A stretch of DNA of 64,000 bases, from positions 1-64,000 of the forward strand of contig JAEWOD010000020.1 in NCBI GenBank assembly GCA_023461035.1, written 5' to 3'. A model generated the notes under the pieces. It ran no database searches. It was given only the letters and a program-made list of their open reading frames with translations, and was not told the DNA's origin. Made by a program: the position numbers and the translations under genes. Below are positions 45,298 through 53,985 of this stretch, in pieces (the stretch's first letter is position 1; every line of letters begins with the position of its first letter). Origin of the DNA: Bacteroidota bacterium (GTDB taxonomy: Bacteria; Bacteroidota; Bacteroidia; Flavobacteriales; Weeksellaceae).

Positions 45298-46070
45298 TTG
45301 ACCGGAGCAAGATTTTTTTCAACCAACCAGTTCTCCAAAATTTCATTGAATAATTCAGGGTGTTCCATCATGGGTGCATGCCCGCATTTGTCGATCCAAT
45401 ATAAAGTGGAATTTGGTAAACCTTCGTCAAATTCTACTGCCACCTCAGGTGGTGTAACGCCGTCTTGTTTCCCCCAAATCAAACATACGGGTGTTTGAAT
45501 ATCTTTCAAATCCTTTTTCATGTTGTGTTTGATCGCACTTCGGGCAATGTAAAGCGTTTTGATTGCTTTTTTGCGGTCATTTACCGTTTCAAATACATCA
45601 TCGACTATTTCTTTGGTTGCAACCGCAGGATCATAAAAGACTTCCTGCGTTTTCTTCAAAACATAATCATAATTGCCGCGTTTTGGGAAAGTTTCTCCAA
45701 ACGATTTTTCATACAAACCGGAACTTCCTGTCAAACAAAGTGCCTTCACCAAATCCGGATGTTTGTGTGTCACAACCAAACCCAAATGGCCTCCAAGCGA
45801 GTTGCCTACCAAAATAGCAGGTTCCTGTACGATTTCCTTTAAAAAACGGGCGACAAATTTTGCGATGCTCGAAACGTTTGTATTCAATAAAGGATAACTA
45901 TATATAGGTAATTCGGGCGCGTAAATCTTATATCCTTTTTTCGAAAAGAACTGCATCAATGACCCGAAATTGCTTAATTCTCCCATCAAACCATGTAGCA
46001 AAACGATGGGTGTCCCCTCGCCTTCTTCTATATAAGAGAATTTTTTTGACTTCTTAAGTTTTAAAAGCAT
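45294..46070 (-). CDS. Alpha/beta hydrolase
   Basis: A 258-residue alpha/beta-hydrolase fold protein. The oxyanion HG motif is LLHGLMG near 24-30. The catalytic triad can be read as Ser in VGNSLGGHLG (near 93), Asp in IWGKQDGVTP (near 205) and His in KCGHAPMMEHPE (near 233). No signal peptide. Substrate unknown; adjacency to engB is common in Flavobacteriia. A -7 box lies 19 bases upstream. Confidence 0.9.
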   Translation of the reverse strand: MLLKLKKSKKFSYIEEGEGTPIVLLHGLMGELSNFGSLMQFFSKKGYKIYAPELPIYSYPLLNTNVSSIAKFVARFLKEIVQEPAILVGNSLGGHLGLVVTHKHPDLVKALCLTGSSGLYEKSFGETFPKRGNYDYVLKKTQEVFYDPAVATKEIVDDVFETVNDRKKAIKTLYIARSAIKHNMKKDLKDIQTPVCLIWGKQDGVTPPEVAVEFDEGLPNSTLYWIDKCGHAPMMEHPELFNEILENWLVEKNLAPVK

Positions 46071-46089
46071 TCCACTTTTGAGTTTGAAA

Positions 46090-46097
46090 CAAAAATA
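46090..46097 (-). promoter_or_regulatory. -7 box (TATTTTTG) for the hydrolase-engB pair
   Basis: The minus strand reads TATTTTTG 19 bases before the ATG at 46070, matching TAnnTTTG. Confidence 0.45.
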
Positions 46098-46224
46098 AGG
46101 AATTCTAAATAAAATTCTTTAAAATTAATTTTTTCACCTTCATTATTCGACAATTGCTTTATTAACCAATTGATTTTCTTTTCAATACTTCCCATTCTAT
46201 TTTGTGCAGAGGATTTGCCTTTGA

Positions 46225-46270
46225 GTGGTAAAAGTTTTCAACAAAGTGGTATTTTGTGGTAAAAAATGGT
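46225..46270 (+). promoter_or_regulatory. Putative MraZ operator: GTGGT boxes in 10-bp phase
   Basis: GTGGT at 46246, GTGGT at 46256 and ATGGT at 46266 are spaced exactly 10 bases apart, each followed by an AT-rich 5-base spacer; a further GTGGT lies at 46225. MraZ regulators are known to bind tandem short GTG/TGGG-containing boxes in helical phase upstream of their own gene, so this is very likely its operator, upstream of the -7 box at 46282. Confidence 0.7.
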
Positions 46271-46281
46271 AAAAAGTTTTT

Positions 46282-46289
46282 TACTTTTG
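46282..46289 (+). promoter_or_regulatory. -7 box (TACTTTTG) of the dcw cluster
   Basis: TACTTTTG matches TAnnTTTG, just downstream of the GTGGT boxes and 14 bases before the TTG proposed as the mraZ start. A TTTG at 46253-46256 could be a distant -33 element (25-base spacer). Confidence 0.5.
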
Positions 46290-46303
46290 ATAAAAATTTC
46301 GAT

Positions 46304-46777
46304 TTGAAGCCATTGATTGGGACATATGAATGCAAAGTTGACGCAAAGGGTCGTCTTCCGCTTCCTTCCGGTTTGAAAAAACAACTGGCCGGAGTTATGG
46401 AAGAAGGATTTGTGTTGAAACGTTCGGTGTTTCAAAAATGTTTGGAATTGCACCCGATGAGTGAATGGAACAATGTAATGGCAGATGTAAATCAATTGAA
46501 TCGTTTTGTTAAGAAAAACAACGACTTTATTCGGCTTTTTACTGCCGGATTAAAAGTGGTAGAGGTGGATGGAAACGGCCGCATCCAAATCGCAAAAGAC
46601 TTGATTGCTTTTGCGGGGATTGATAAAGAAGTGGTTCTTTCGCCCAATGCCATGGTTTTAGAAATTTGGGATAAAGACAGTTATGAGAAAGTGGTAGATA
46701 TTGAAGAGCTGGATTTTGCGTCCTTGGCAGAAGAGGTGATGGGTAACGTGAAAAAAGGAGAAGATGGAGTATCATAG
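46304..46777 (+). CDS. mraZ: Transcriptional regulator MraZ
   Basis: DNA-binding AbrB/SpoVT-like regulator of the division and cell-wall cluster, 157 residues with two tandem domains; conserved segments are GTYECKVDAKGRLPLPSGLKKQL and, in the second half, VEVDGNGRIQIAKDL. No ATG precedes the first domain. The frame stays open to a GTG at 46256, but that GTG is inside the operator boxes; the TTG at 46304 fits the family's usual N-terminus and the promoter position. The 3' end overlaps rsmH by 14 bases. Confidence 0.9.
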   Translation: MKPLIGTYECKVDAKGRLPLPSGLKKQLAGVMEEGFVLKRSVFQKCLELHPMSEWNNVMADVNQLNRFVKKNNDFIRLFTAGLKVVEVDGNGRIQIAKDLIAFAGIDKEVVLSPNAMVLEIWDKDSYEKVVDIEELDFASLAEEVMGNVKKGEDGVS

Positions 46778-47660
46778 ACCCGTGCTGTTGATGGAGAGTG
46801 TGGATGCTTTAGTTGAGGATAAGGCGGGTGTTTATGTGGATTGCACGTTCGGAGGCGGTGGTCATTCTCGTGAGATTCTTAGTCGGCTCGGAGAGAGCGG
46901 GCGATTGATTTCATTTGATCAGGATGAAGATGCCTGGGAAAATTCTCTGAATGATGATCGTTTCGAATTGGTGAAACAAAATTTCCGGTTTCTGAAAAAT
47001 AATCTCCGTTATCTCGGCATCAAAAAGGTTTCAGGTGTTCTGGCGGATTTGGGCGTTTCTTCTCATCAGTTTGATACGGCCGAACGTGGGTTTTCCATTC
47101 GTTTTGACGGAGATCTGGATATGCGGATGAACAAAAGCCAGAAACTGACTGCCGCAAAAATTCTCAATACGTATGAAGAAGAAAAGTTGGCAGATGTTTT
47201 TTTTTATTACGGAGAATTAAAATCTGCCAGAAGAATGGCGCGGGAAATCGTTTCGGAAAGAAAACTAAATCCGATTAAAACAATAGGGCAATTGAAACAA
47301 ATCTTTCATTACATCCCAAAAAACAAAGAAAACAAAATTCTTGCCCAGCTTTTTCAATCACTCCGGATTGAAGTAAATGACGAAATGGCTGCTTTAAGAG
47401 AATTATTGGTTCAGTGCGGTGACCTAATCGAATCAGGAGGAAAGTTGGTGATGATTTCTTATCATTCGCTGGAAGATAGATTAGTAAAGAGATACATGAA
47501 AACAGGTCTTTTTGAAGGAGAGCCGGAAAGAGATGTTTTTGGGAATTGGGAAGCACCTTTTAAAGTGGTGCAATCCAAGGTAATCATTCCCGATGAAAAA
47601 GAAATCGAAGAGAATCCAAGAGCTAGAAGCGCCAAAATGAGAGTCGCTATAAAGAATTAG
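46764..47660 (+). CDS. rsmH: 16S rRNA (cytosine1402-N4)-methyltransferase RsmH
   Basis: Methylates C1402 in the ribosomal P site; formerly MraW. 298 residues. The SAM-binding motif is DCTFGGGGHSREIL near 27-40; ADLGVSSHQFDTAERGFS near 94-111 and the C-terminal ISYHSLEDRLVKRYMK and RARSAKMRVA are signature segments. It overlaps mraZ by 14 bases and lies 3 bases before ftsL. Confidence 0.97.
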   Translation: MEYHRPVLLMESVDALVEDKAGVYVDCTFGGGGHSREILSRLGESGRLISFDQDEDAWENSLNDDRFELVKQNFRFLKNNLRYLGIKKVSGVLADLGVSSHQFDTAERGFSIRFDGDLDMRMNKSQKLTAAKILNTYEEEKLADVFFYYGELKSARRMAREIVSERKLNPIKTIGQLKQIFHYIPKNKENKILAQLFQSLRIEVNDEMAALRELLVQCGDLIESGGKLVMISYHSLEDRLVKRYMKTGLFEGEPERDVFGNWEAPFKVVQSKVIIPDEKEIEENPRARSAKMRVAIKN

Positions 47661-47663
47661 AAA

Positions 47664-48008
47664 ATGGCAAAAAACAAAAACAGCAACATCAATTTTAAGG
47701 ATATCCTGAAAGGGAAATTCCTCGTTGACGACGGTTCCATGCAGAACTGGCGGTTTGTGATGTATCTGGTCTTTTTGGCTTTTATCAGCATTTCAAGCTC
47801 CCATTGGATTGATAAAAAAGTAGTGAAAATCAATAAATTGGATGAAGATGTTTCAAGTCTTAAAGCTCAATTTACGGATGCTCACCGAACTCTTATGAAA
47901 ATGCAGTTGGAGCCGGAAATCATGAAAAAATCTGAAGCCATCGGTATAAAATTGACAGATGAACAACCTTATGTGCTAATTAAAAAAGTGTATGATCAAG
48001 AACCGTAA
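47664..48008 (+). CDS. ftsL: FtsL-like cell division protein
   Basis: A small bitopic membrane protein of 114 residues: a cytoplasmic head (1-27), one membrane helix (about 29-48, VMYLVFLAFISISS) and a periplasmic coiled coil (about 55-85). Sequence is poorly conserved between phyla; the call rests on the topology and the place between rsmH and ftsI. It would bridge FtsQ to FtsW/FtsI. The 3' end overlaps ftsI by 17 bases. Confidence 0.85.
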   Translation: MAKNKNSNINFKDILKGKFLVDDGSMQNWRFVMYLVFLAFISISSSHWIDKKVVKINKLDEDVSSLKAQFTDAHRTLMKMQLEPEIMKKSEAIGIKLTDEQPYVLIKKVYDQEP

Positions 48009-49959
48009 AAATTTATTGGTGAGAGGTTATGTAGTGGGCTTTGGACTATTGTTGATTGCCATAGGGGTTTTGTATTCCATGGCGAAGATTCAAATAGCAG
48101 AAGGTCAGCGATTGGATGATTTTGCCCAGCAGAATTTTCGTTTAACGACGGAAGCGGCCGAAAGAGGGAATCTATATGCTTCAGACGGTGATTTGCTGGC
48201 GACCACCGTTACGATTCACAATATTTTTCTGGACTTAACCGTCATAAAAGATGAATTATTTGATGCCGAAGTAGGTGCATTGTCCGATTCGCTTTCCCGT
48301 ATGTTTGAAAAACCGGCTTCTTATTTTGAGCAGAAATTAAGAACGGAGCGTAATAAGAAAAACCGTTACATGACTTTGATAAAAGGTTTGGATTATCAGG
48401 ATTATGTGCGCATCAAATCCTTTCCTATTTTCAGAGAAGGGCAAAATCGAGGCGGATTTATCCATGAAACCAAACCCAAACGGGAACTGGTTTTGGAAGA
48501 TGTAGGAGCGAGAACCATAGGTTATGATGACAACCGCGGGAAAACCGGGTTGGAAGGTGCTTATGCCAAAGATTTGGCGGGAAGAGAAGGGAAACGTTGG
48601 GAACAATTCATGGGACGCGGACAGTGGAAGCCGTTCAAATCCTGGGAACAAGAACCTGTAAACGGCTCCAATGTTTATACCACCATAGATGCAGGGATGC
48701 AGATTGCGGCTTATGCAGCATTGCATGAACAATTGGTTCAATTTCAGGCAGATTACGGATGTGTGGCAGTTATGGAAGTGAAAACCGGAAAAATCAGAGC
48801 CATCGTCAATTTGAAAAAAATAACCGATTCGGTTTATTCTGACGTATATAATTATGTAGTAGGTGATGGTGCAGAGCCTGGCTCAACCTTCAAAACCGTT
48901 TCCATTTTGGCCGGATTGGAAAATGAAAAATTCACACCGGAAACGACGGTTAACACGGGTGGTGGTTCCTATCGGCTGTACAACCGAACCATACGGGATA
49001 CGCACGGTTACGGAACCATAAACGTAGAAAAGGTTTTGGTGAAATCCTCCAATATCGGTACCGCCAAATTGATTAACGGCGGCTACGGAAGTGATCCGCA
49101 GGAATATTTTGACCAATTGGATAAATGGCATCTGACCAAACCACTCGGGATAGATATTCAGGGAGAAGCAACTCCGCAATTTCATAAACCTTCAGACCCG
49201 GATTGGAGCAGCATCACGCTTCCTGTGATGTCCTATGGCTATGGATTCAAATTGACACCGCTTCAGATACTTACTTTTTATAATGGAATTGCAAACGGTG
49301 GACAAATGTTAAAGCCATTGTTCATTGATAAAATTGAGAAAAGTGATGGTCAAGTCATAGATTTCAAACCAAAAGTTCTGGTCAAACAAATGTCTTCGGA
49401 AGAAAACATCAAAGCAGTTACCGAAATGCTGAAAAAAGCAGTTTCGGAAGGAACGGCAAAAAATATTTTTACGGAACATTATGAAATCGCAGGAAAAACC
49501 GGAACAGCCCGGGTTGAATATTGGATCAAAGATCAGAAAATGCGTTACCGCGCTTCATTTGCCGGATTTTTCCCGGCAGACAATCCGAAATATACTTGTG
49601 TCGTAATTATCCATAAACCGACCAACAACAAAGGTTATTACGGTGGAACGGTTACAGCACCGGTATTTAAAAAGATTGCAGATTGGGTGTATTCGCGTAC
49701 GCCAAAAGATACGCCGGAACTTCCCAAACTGGTCAACGTGGAAAAGACATTACAGAGTACGCCTGTTTTCAAGCCAAATTTTGAAAACAAAAAAGTGCCA
49801 AATGTAATCGGGAAAAGTGGTGAAACCGTCATTCCGGCACTGGAAAATCTGGGATTGGATGTACGATATACGGGGATAGGAAAAGTAGTGAATCAGTCTT
49901 TGCCGGCGGGTGCAACTTATAAAAAAGGAGAAACAATTTATTTGGTTTTGGAAGGATGA
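47992..49959 (+). CDS. ftsI: Division transpeptidase PBP3 (FtsI) with PASTA domain
   Basis: Class B penicillin-binding protein that cross-links septal peptidoglycan. 655 residues: one N-terminal membrane helix (about 11-30), dimerisation domain, then transpeptidase domain with Ser near 300 in GSTFK, SSN (VKSSNIGT) and KTGT near 503. A C-terminal PASTA domain covers about 595-655 (KVPNVIGKSGETVIPALENLGL), as in Gram-positive and Bacteroidota PBPs but not E. coli FtsI. It overlaps ftsL by 17 and murE by 4 bases. Confidence 0.96.
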   Translation: MIKNRKNLLVRGYVVGFGLLLIAIGVLYSMAKIQIAEGQRLDDFAQQNFRLTTEAAERGNLYASDGDLLATTVTIHNIFLDLTVIKDELFDAEVGALSDSLSRMFEKPASYFEQKLRTERNKKNRYMTLIKGLDYQDYVRIKSFPIFREGQNRGGFIHETKPKRELVLEDVGARTIGYDDNRGKTGLEGAYAKDLAGREGKRWEQFMGRGQWKPFKSWEQEPVNGSNVYTTIDAGMQIAAYAALHEQLVQFQADYGCVAVMEVKTGKIRAIVNLKKITDSVYSDVYNYVVGDGAEPGSTFKTVSILAGLENEKFTPETTVNTGGGSYRLYNRTIRDTHGYGTINVEKVLVKSSNIGTAKLINGGYGSDPQEYFDQLDKWHLTKPLGIDIQGEATPQFHKPSDPDWSSITLPVMSYGYGFKLTPLQILTFYNGIANGGQMLKPLFIDKIEKSDGQVIDFKPKVLVKQMSSEENIKAVTEMLKKAVSEGTAKNIFTEHYEIAGKTGTARVEYWIKDQKMRYRASFAGFFPADNPKYTCVVIIHKPTNNKGYYGGTVTAPVFKKIADWVYSRTPKDTPELPKLVNVEKTLQSTPVFKPNFENKKVPNVIGKSGETVIPALENLGLDVRYTGIGKVVNQSLPAGATYKKGETIYLVLEG

Positions 49960-51416
49960 TTTTAAGCGAATTAATACATAACGTTCAAATAATTGAAACC
50001 ATTGGGACAACCGATATGGAAATCTCTTCTGTGCAATTTGATTCCAGAAAAATTGAACCCAACTCGCTTTTTGTCGCCCTAAGCGGAACACAGGTTGACG
50101 GTCATGATTTCATTTCCAAATCAATTGATTCGGGAGCAACTGCCATCGTTTGTGAAAAGAAGCCGGAAGAACTGAAGCTTAACGTAACTTATTTAGTAGT
50201 TGAAAATTCTTCCATAGCGCTCGGAATTATGGCTTCGAATTGGTATGGGAATCCGACAGAGAAATTAAAACTAATCGGAATTACCGGAACAAACGGAAAA
50301 ACCACAACGGCTACTTTGACTTATAATTTGTTAGAAGCTTTGGGTTATCCTACGATTTTGGTTTCGACCATCCGGATTTTAATTCACGGAAAAGAAATTC
50401 CTTCTTCGCATACGACTCCCGACATTTTGACGTTGAACAAAATCTTCAGCGAAGCAGTAGAATCAGGTTGTGAATATGCGGTGATGGAAGTGAGTTCGCA
50501 TGGAATTCATCAAAACAGAATTGCAGGATTACATTTCCAATTGGGCGTTTTTTCCAACATTACGCATGACCATTTGGATTATCATAAAACATTTGCCGAA
50601 TACATCAAAGCCAAAAAACAGTTCTTTGATCAATTGCCTAAAACGGCCATGGCTTTGACCAATATTGACGATAAAAACGGAATCGTCATGTTGCAGAATT
50701 CGCCTGCCAAACGATATTCTTATGCTTTAAAAACCGATGCCGACTTCAAAGCAAAAATTTTGGAGAATCAATTTGAAGGTATGTTTCTTTTGCTGGATGG
50801 GAAAGAATTCTGGACGCCTTTGATCGGACAATTCAATGCATATAATTTGTTGGCGGTTTATTCTATTGCTCGACTATTCAATTTCGGACAAGAAGAAATC
50901 CTGACACAACTCAGCAACTTAAAAAATGTGGACGGACGATTTCAATCTTTTATTTCTGAAGGAGGAATCGTGGCTATCGTGGATTATGCGCATACACCAG
51001 ATGCTTTGGAAAATGTGTTGAATACCATTCAAAACATCCGCACCCGAAGCGAAAAATTGATTACAGTTGTGGGTTGCGGCGGAGATCGCGACAAAACCAA
51101 ACGCCCTGAAATGGCCAGAATTGCTTCTCAGCAATCCGATTTGGCGATTTTTACGTCCGACAATCCGCGTAGCGAAGATCCGGAAGTCATTTTGGCTGAA
51201 ATGGAAGCAGGGGTTGAGCCACAACATTATAAAAAAACGCTCAAAATCACCGACCGCAAAGAAGCTATTAAAACAGCTTTAAGGTTGGCAGAAAAAAACG
51301 ATATCATTTTGATTGCCGGAAAGGGACATGAAACCTATCAGGAAATCAAGGGAATCAAACATCATTTTGATGATATGGAAACCACAAAAGAATTAAGCAA
51401 CCAACTCAATAAATAA
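49956..51416 (+). CDS. murE: UDP-MurNAc-L-Ala-D-Glu:meso-DAP ligase MurE
   Basis: Adds the third residue to the peptidoglycan stem peptide in the cytoplasm. 486 residues. The ATP-binding loop is GITGTNGKTTTATL at about 107-120. The DNPR motif (TSDNPRSEDPE, near 406-416) is the known signature for meso-diaminopimelate rather than lysine, so this organism has DAP-type peptidoglycan. Starts within the last 4 bases of ftsI. Confidence 0.97.
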   Translation: MILSELIHNVQIIETIGTTDMEISSVQFDSRKIEPNSLFVALSGTQVDGHDFISKSIDSGATAIVCEKKPEELKLNVTYLVVENSSIALGIMASNWYGNPTEKLKLIGITGTNGKTTTATLTYNLLEALGYPTILVSTIRILIHGKEIPSSHTTPDILTLNKIFSEAVESGCEYAVMEVSSHGIHQNRIAGLHFQLGVFSNITHDHLDYHKTFAEYIKAKKQFFDQLPKTAMALTNIDDKNGIVMLQNSPAKRYSYALKTDADFKAKILENQFEGMFLLLDGKEFWTPLIGQFNAYNLLAVYSIARLFNFGQEEILTQLSNLKNVDGRFQSFISEGGIVAIVDYAHTPDALENVLNTIQNIRTRSEKLITVVGCGGDRDKTKRPEMARIASQQSDLAIFTSDNPRSEDPEVILAEMEAGVEPQHYKKTLKITDRKEAIKTALRLAEKNDIILIAGKGHETYQEIKGIKHHFDDMETTKELSNQLNK

Positions 51417-51419
51417 ACT

Positions 51420-52646
51420 ATGCTGTACTATTTATTTGATTTTTTGGACAAACAATTTAACATTCCTGGATCCGGAATGTTTCAGTACACTTCGTTTCGT
51501 GCGGGAATGGCGGTTTTAACAGCTTTGTTGATTGCGTTGTTTTTCGGGAAGAAAATCATCAATTATTTACGGCGGGAGCAATTGGGTGAAACCGTTCGTG
51601 ATCTGGGATTGGATGGTCAAAAGGAAAAAACCGGAACACCGACCATGGGTGGAATTATCATCATCCTGGCTACAGTCATTCCAACTTTATTATTTGCCAG
51701 ACTGGAAAATATTTACATCATCATTTTATTGGTTTCCACACTATGGTTGGGCGCCATCGGTTTTTTGGATGATTACATCAAAGTATTCAGAAAAAACAAA
51801 AAGGGATTGGCCGGGAAATTTAAGGTTTTGGGTCAATTGGGATTGGGATTGTTTGTGGGAACCATGATTTATTTTAGTCCGGATGTAACGGTAAAGCACC
51901 AAATTCCCATTGAACAAATTCAATCTGCAGAGCATGACATAGTCAAATTTGGGGAAGAAGAAAAAAGTCTGGATACAACAGTTCCATTTTTTAAAAATAA
52001 TGAATTCAATTATGGTCAATTGCTTTTCTGGATGGATAATTCAGGAAAGATGAAATACGAATGGATTGTCTTTCTGATAGCGGTTATTTTTATCATCACT
52101 GCTGTTTCAAACGGAGCGAATCTGACGGACGGGATTGACGGTTTGGCAGCAGGGTCTTCTGTTATAATAGTTGCGGCATTGGCTTTATTTGCCTTTGTTT
52201 CAGGTAACATCATTTTTGCAGATTACCTCAATATCGTATTTATTCCGCGGACGGAGGAAGTCGTGATTTTCTGTACGGCATTCATCGGTGGTTTGATAGG
52301 ATTTCTTTGGTACAATACTTATCCGGCCCAAGTTTTCATGGGCGATACGGGAAGTTTAACCATCGGTGGATTGATTGCGGTCATTGCGATTATCATCAGA
52401 AAAGAATTAATGTTACCGGTGCTATGTGGGATTTTCTTTGCCGAAAGTTTGTCGGTGATGTTACAGGTTTCCTATTTCAAATACACCAAAAGGAAGTTTG
52501 GAGAAGGACGCAGGATTTTCCTGATGTCGCCTTTGCATCATCACTTTCAGAAAGAAGGTTTTCACGAAAGCAAAATCGTAAACCGCATGCTGATCATCGG
52601 TTTTATCCTGGCGGTTGTAACCATTATCACCCTAAAAATGAGATAA
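51420..52646 (+). CDS. mraY: Phospho-MurNAc-pentapeptide transferase MraY
   Basis: Makes lipid I from UDP-MurNAc-pentapeptide and undecaprenyl phosphate. 408 residues with about ten membrane helices. Catalytic and substrate motifs are present: GTPTMGG near 73-79, DDYIKV near 117-122, NLTDGIDGLAAG near 232-243, MGDTGSL near 307 and HHHFQKEG near 373-380. An extra ~55-residue hydrophilic insert at about 158-213, between two membrane helices, makes it longer than E. coli MraY (360). Confidence 0.97.
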   Translation: MLYYLFDFLDKQFNIPGSGMFQYTSFRAGMAVLTALLIALFFGKKIINYLRREQLGETVRDLGLDGQKEKTGTPTMGGIIIILATVIPTLLFARLENIYIIILLVSTLWLGAIGFLDDYIKVFRKNKKGLAGKFKVLGQLGLGLFVGTMIYFSPDVTVKHQIPIEQIQSAEHDIVKFGEEEKSLDTTVPFFKNNEFNYGQLLFWMDNSGKMKYEWIVFLIAVIFIITAVSNGANLTDGIDGLAAGSSVIIVAALALFAFVSGNIIFADYLNIVFIPRTEEVVIFCTAFIGGLIGFLWYNTYPAQVFMGDTGSLTIGGLIAVIAIIIRKELMLPVLCGIFFAESLSVMLQVSYFKYTKRKFGEGRRIFLMSPLHHHFQKEGFHESKIVNRMLIIGFILAVVTIITLKMR

Positions 52647-52647
52647 G

Positions 52648-53982
52648 ATGCAGGAGAATTTGGTCATATTGGGCGGTGGAGAAAGCGGTGTGGGAGCTGC
52701 GTTGCTTGGAAAAAAAGAAGGATTTCGCGTTTTTCTTTCAGATAAAGGAAAATTGAAAGAAGAGTATCGCACGAGACTTTTGGACAGCGGAATAGAATTC
52801 GAAGAAGGAATACATACGGAAACTAAAATTTTAAATGCCGATTTGGTGGTGAAGAGTCCGGGAGTTCCAAAAAAATCCGAATTGATTCAAAAATTAAAAG
52901 AAAAGCATATTCCGGTGGTTTCCGAAATCGAATTTGCATCCCGATTTACAACCGCCAAAATCATTGCTATTACCGGAAGTAACGGAAAGACGACAACGAC
53001 TTCGCTTATCCATCATATTTTGACAGAAGCCGGTCTGAACGTCGGTCTGGGAGGGAATATAGGAAAGAGTTTTGCGGAGTTGGTAGTGAATGATGAATAT
53101 GATTTTTATGTTTTGGAAATCAGTAGTTTCCAGTTGGATGATGTGGTTTCCTTTAAACCTTATATCGCGATTTTACTGAACATCACTCCTGACCATTTAG
53201 ACCAATACGATTACAAATTAGAATTATATGCCCAGTCAAAATTTAAAATAACGGAAAATCAGTCTCATGAAGATTATTTCGTGTACAATTTTGATGACGA
53301 CAACATATTGGAATTATTAAAAGAAATAAATACAGAAGCACAAAAAGTACCTTATTCTATGAACAAAGAATTACATGACGGAGCCTTTCAAGAAGATGAA
53401 AATGTAGTAGTAAATTTTCCGGATCATTTGGAATTGCCAATCTCTCAATTTGCGTTGCGAGGCCGGCATAACGTATCCAATACGATGGCTGCCGCTACTG
53501 CTGCCAACATATTGAAAATCAGAAAAGAAACGATAAAAAGAAGTTTGTCCGATTTTAAAGCGGTTGAGCATCGGTTGGAATCGGTTTTGAAAATTGGTGG
53601 TATTGAATTCATCAATGACTCCAAAGCGACCAACGTCAATGCGACCTATTATGCATTGGAAAGCATGAATACCCCGACTGTTTGGATTGTGGGAGGAACG
53701 GATAAGGGAAATGATTATTCGGAATTGGTGCCATTGGTAAAGAAAAAAGTAAAGGCTATCATTTGTTTGGGGCTGGATAATTCAAGGATTTTGGCGGCAT
53801 TTGATGGTTTGGTGGACAATATCATCGAAACCCAATCCATGCAGGATGCTGTTCGTGCTGCATATATGTTTGGTAAAAAGGGAGATGCGGTATTATTGTC
53901 TCCTGCTTGTGCCAGTTTTGATTTGTTTCAGAACTATGAAGATCGTGGAAATCAATTCAAAAAAGAAGTAAAAAATCTATAA
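52648..53982 (+). CDS. murD: UDP-MurNAc-L-Ala:D-Glu ligase MurD
   Basis: Adds D-glutamate to UDP-MurNAc-L-Ala. 444 residues. The N-terminal Rossmann domain opens with ILGGGESGVGAALL; the ATP-binding loop is ITGSNGKTTTTSL near 110-122; the central ligase motif includes LNITPDHLDQY near 176-186; the C-terminal domain has the LLSPACASFDLF motif near 416-427. One base after mraY and 3 before ftsW. Confidence 0.97.
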   Translation: MQENLVILGGGESGVGAALLGKKEGFRVFLSDKGKLKEEYRTRLLDSGIEFEEGIHTETKILNADLVVKSPGVPKKSELIQKLKEKHIPVVSEIEFASRFTTAKIIAITGSNGKTTTTSLIHHILTEAGLNVGLGGNIGKSFAELVVNDEYDFYVLEISSFQLDDVVSFKPYIAILLNITPDHLDQYDYKLELYAQSKFKITENQSHEDYFVYNFDDDNILELLKEINTEAQKVPYSMNKELHDGAFQEDENVVVNFPDHLELPISQFALRGRHNVSNTMAAATAANILKIRKETIKRSLSDFKAVEHRLESVLKIGGIEFINDSKATNVNATYYALESMNTPTVWIVGGTDKGNDYSELVPLVKKKVKAIICLGLDNSRILAAFDGLVDNIIETQSMQDAVRAAYMFGKKGDAVLLSPACASFDLFQNYEDRGNQFKKEVKNL

Positions 53983-53985
53983 ATT

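Noticed and set aside
46256..46303. GTG at 46256 as the mraZ start
   Set aside because: It lies within the phased GTGGT operator boxes and upstream of the -7 box, and it adds a Lys/Phe-rich stretch not typical of MraZ.
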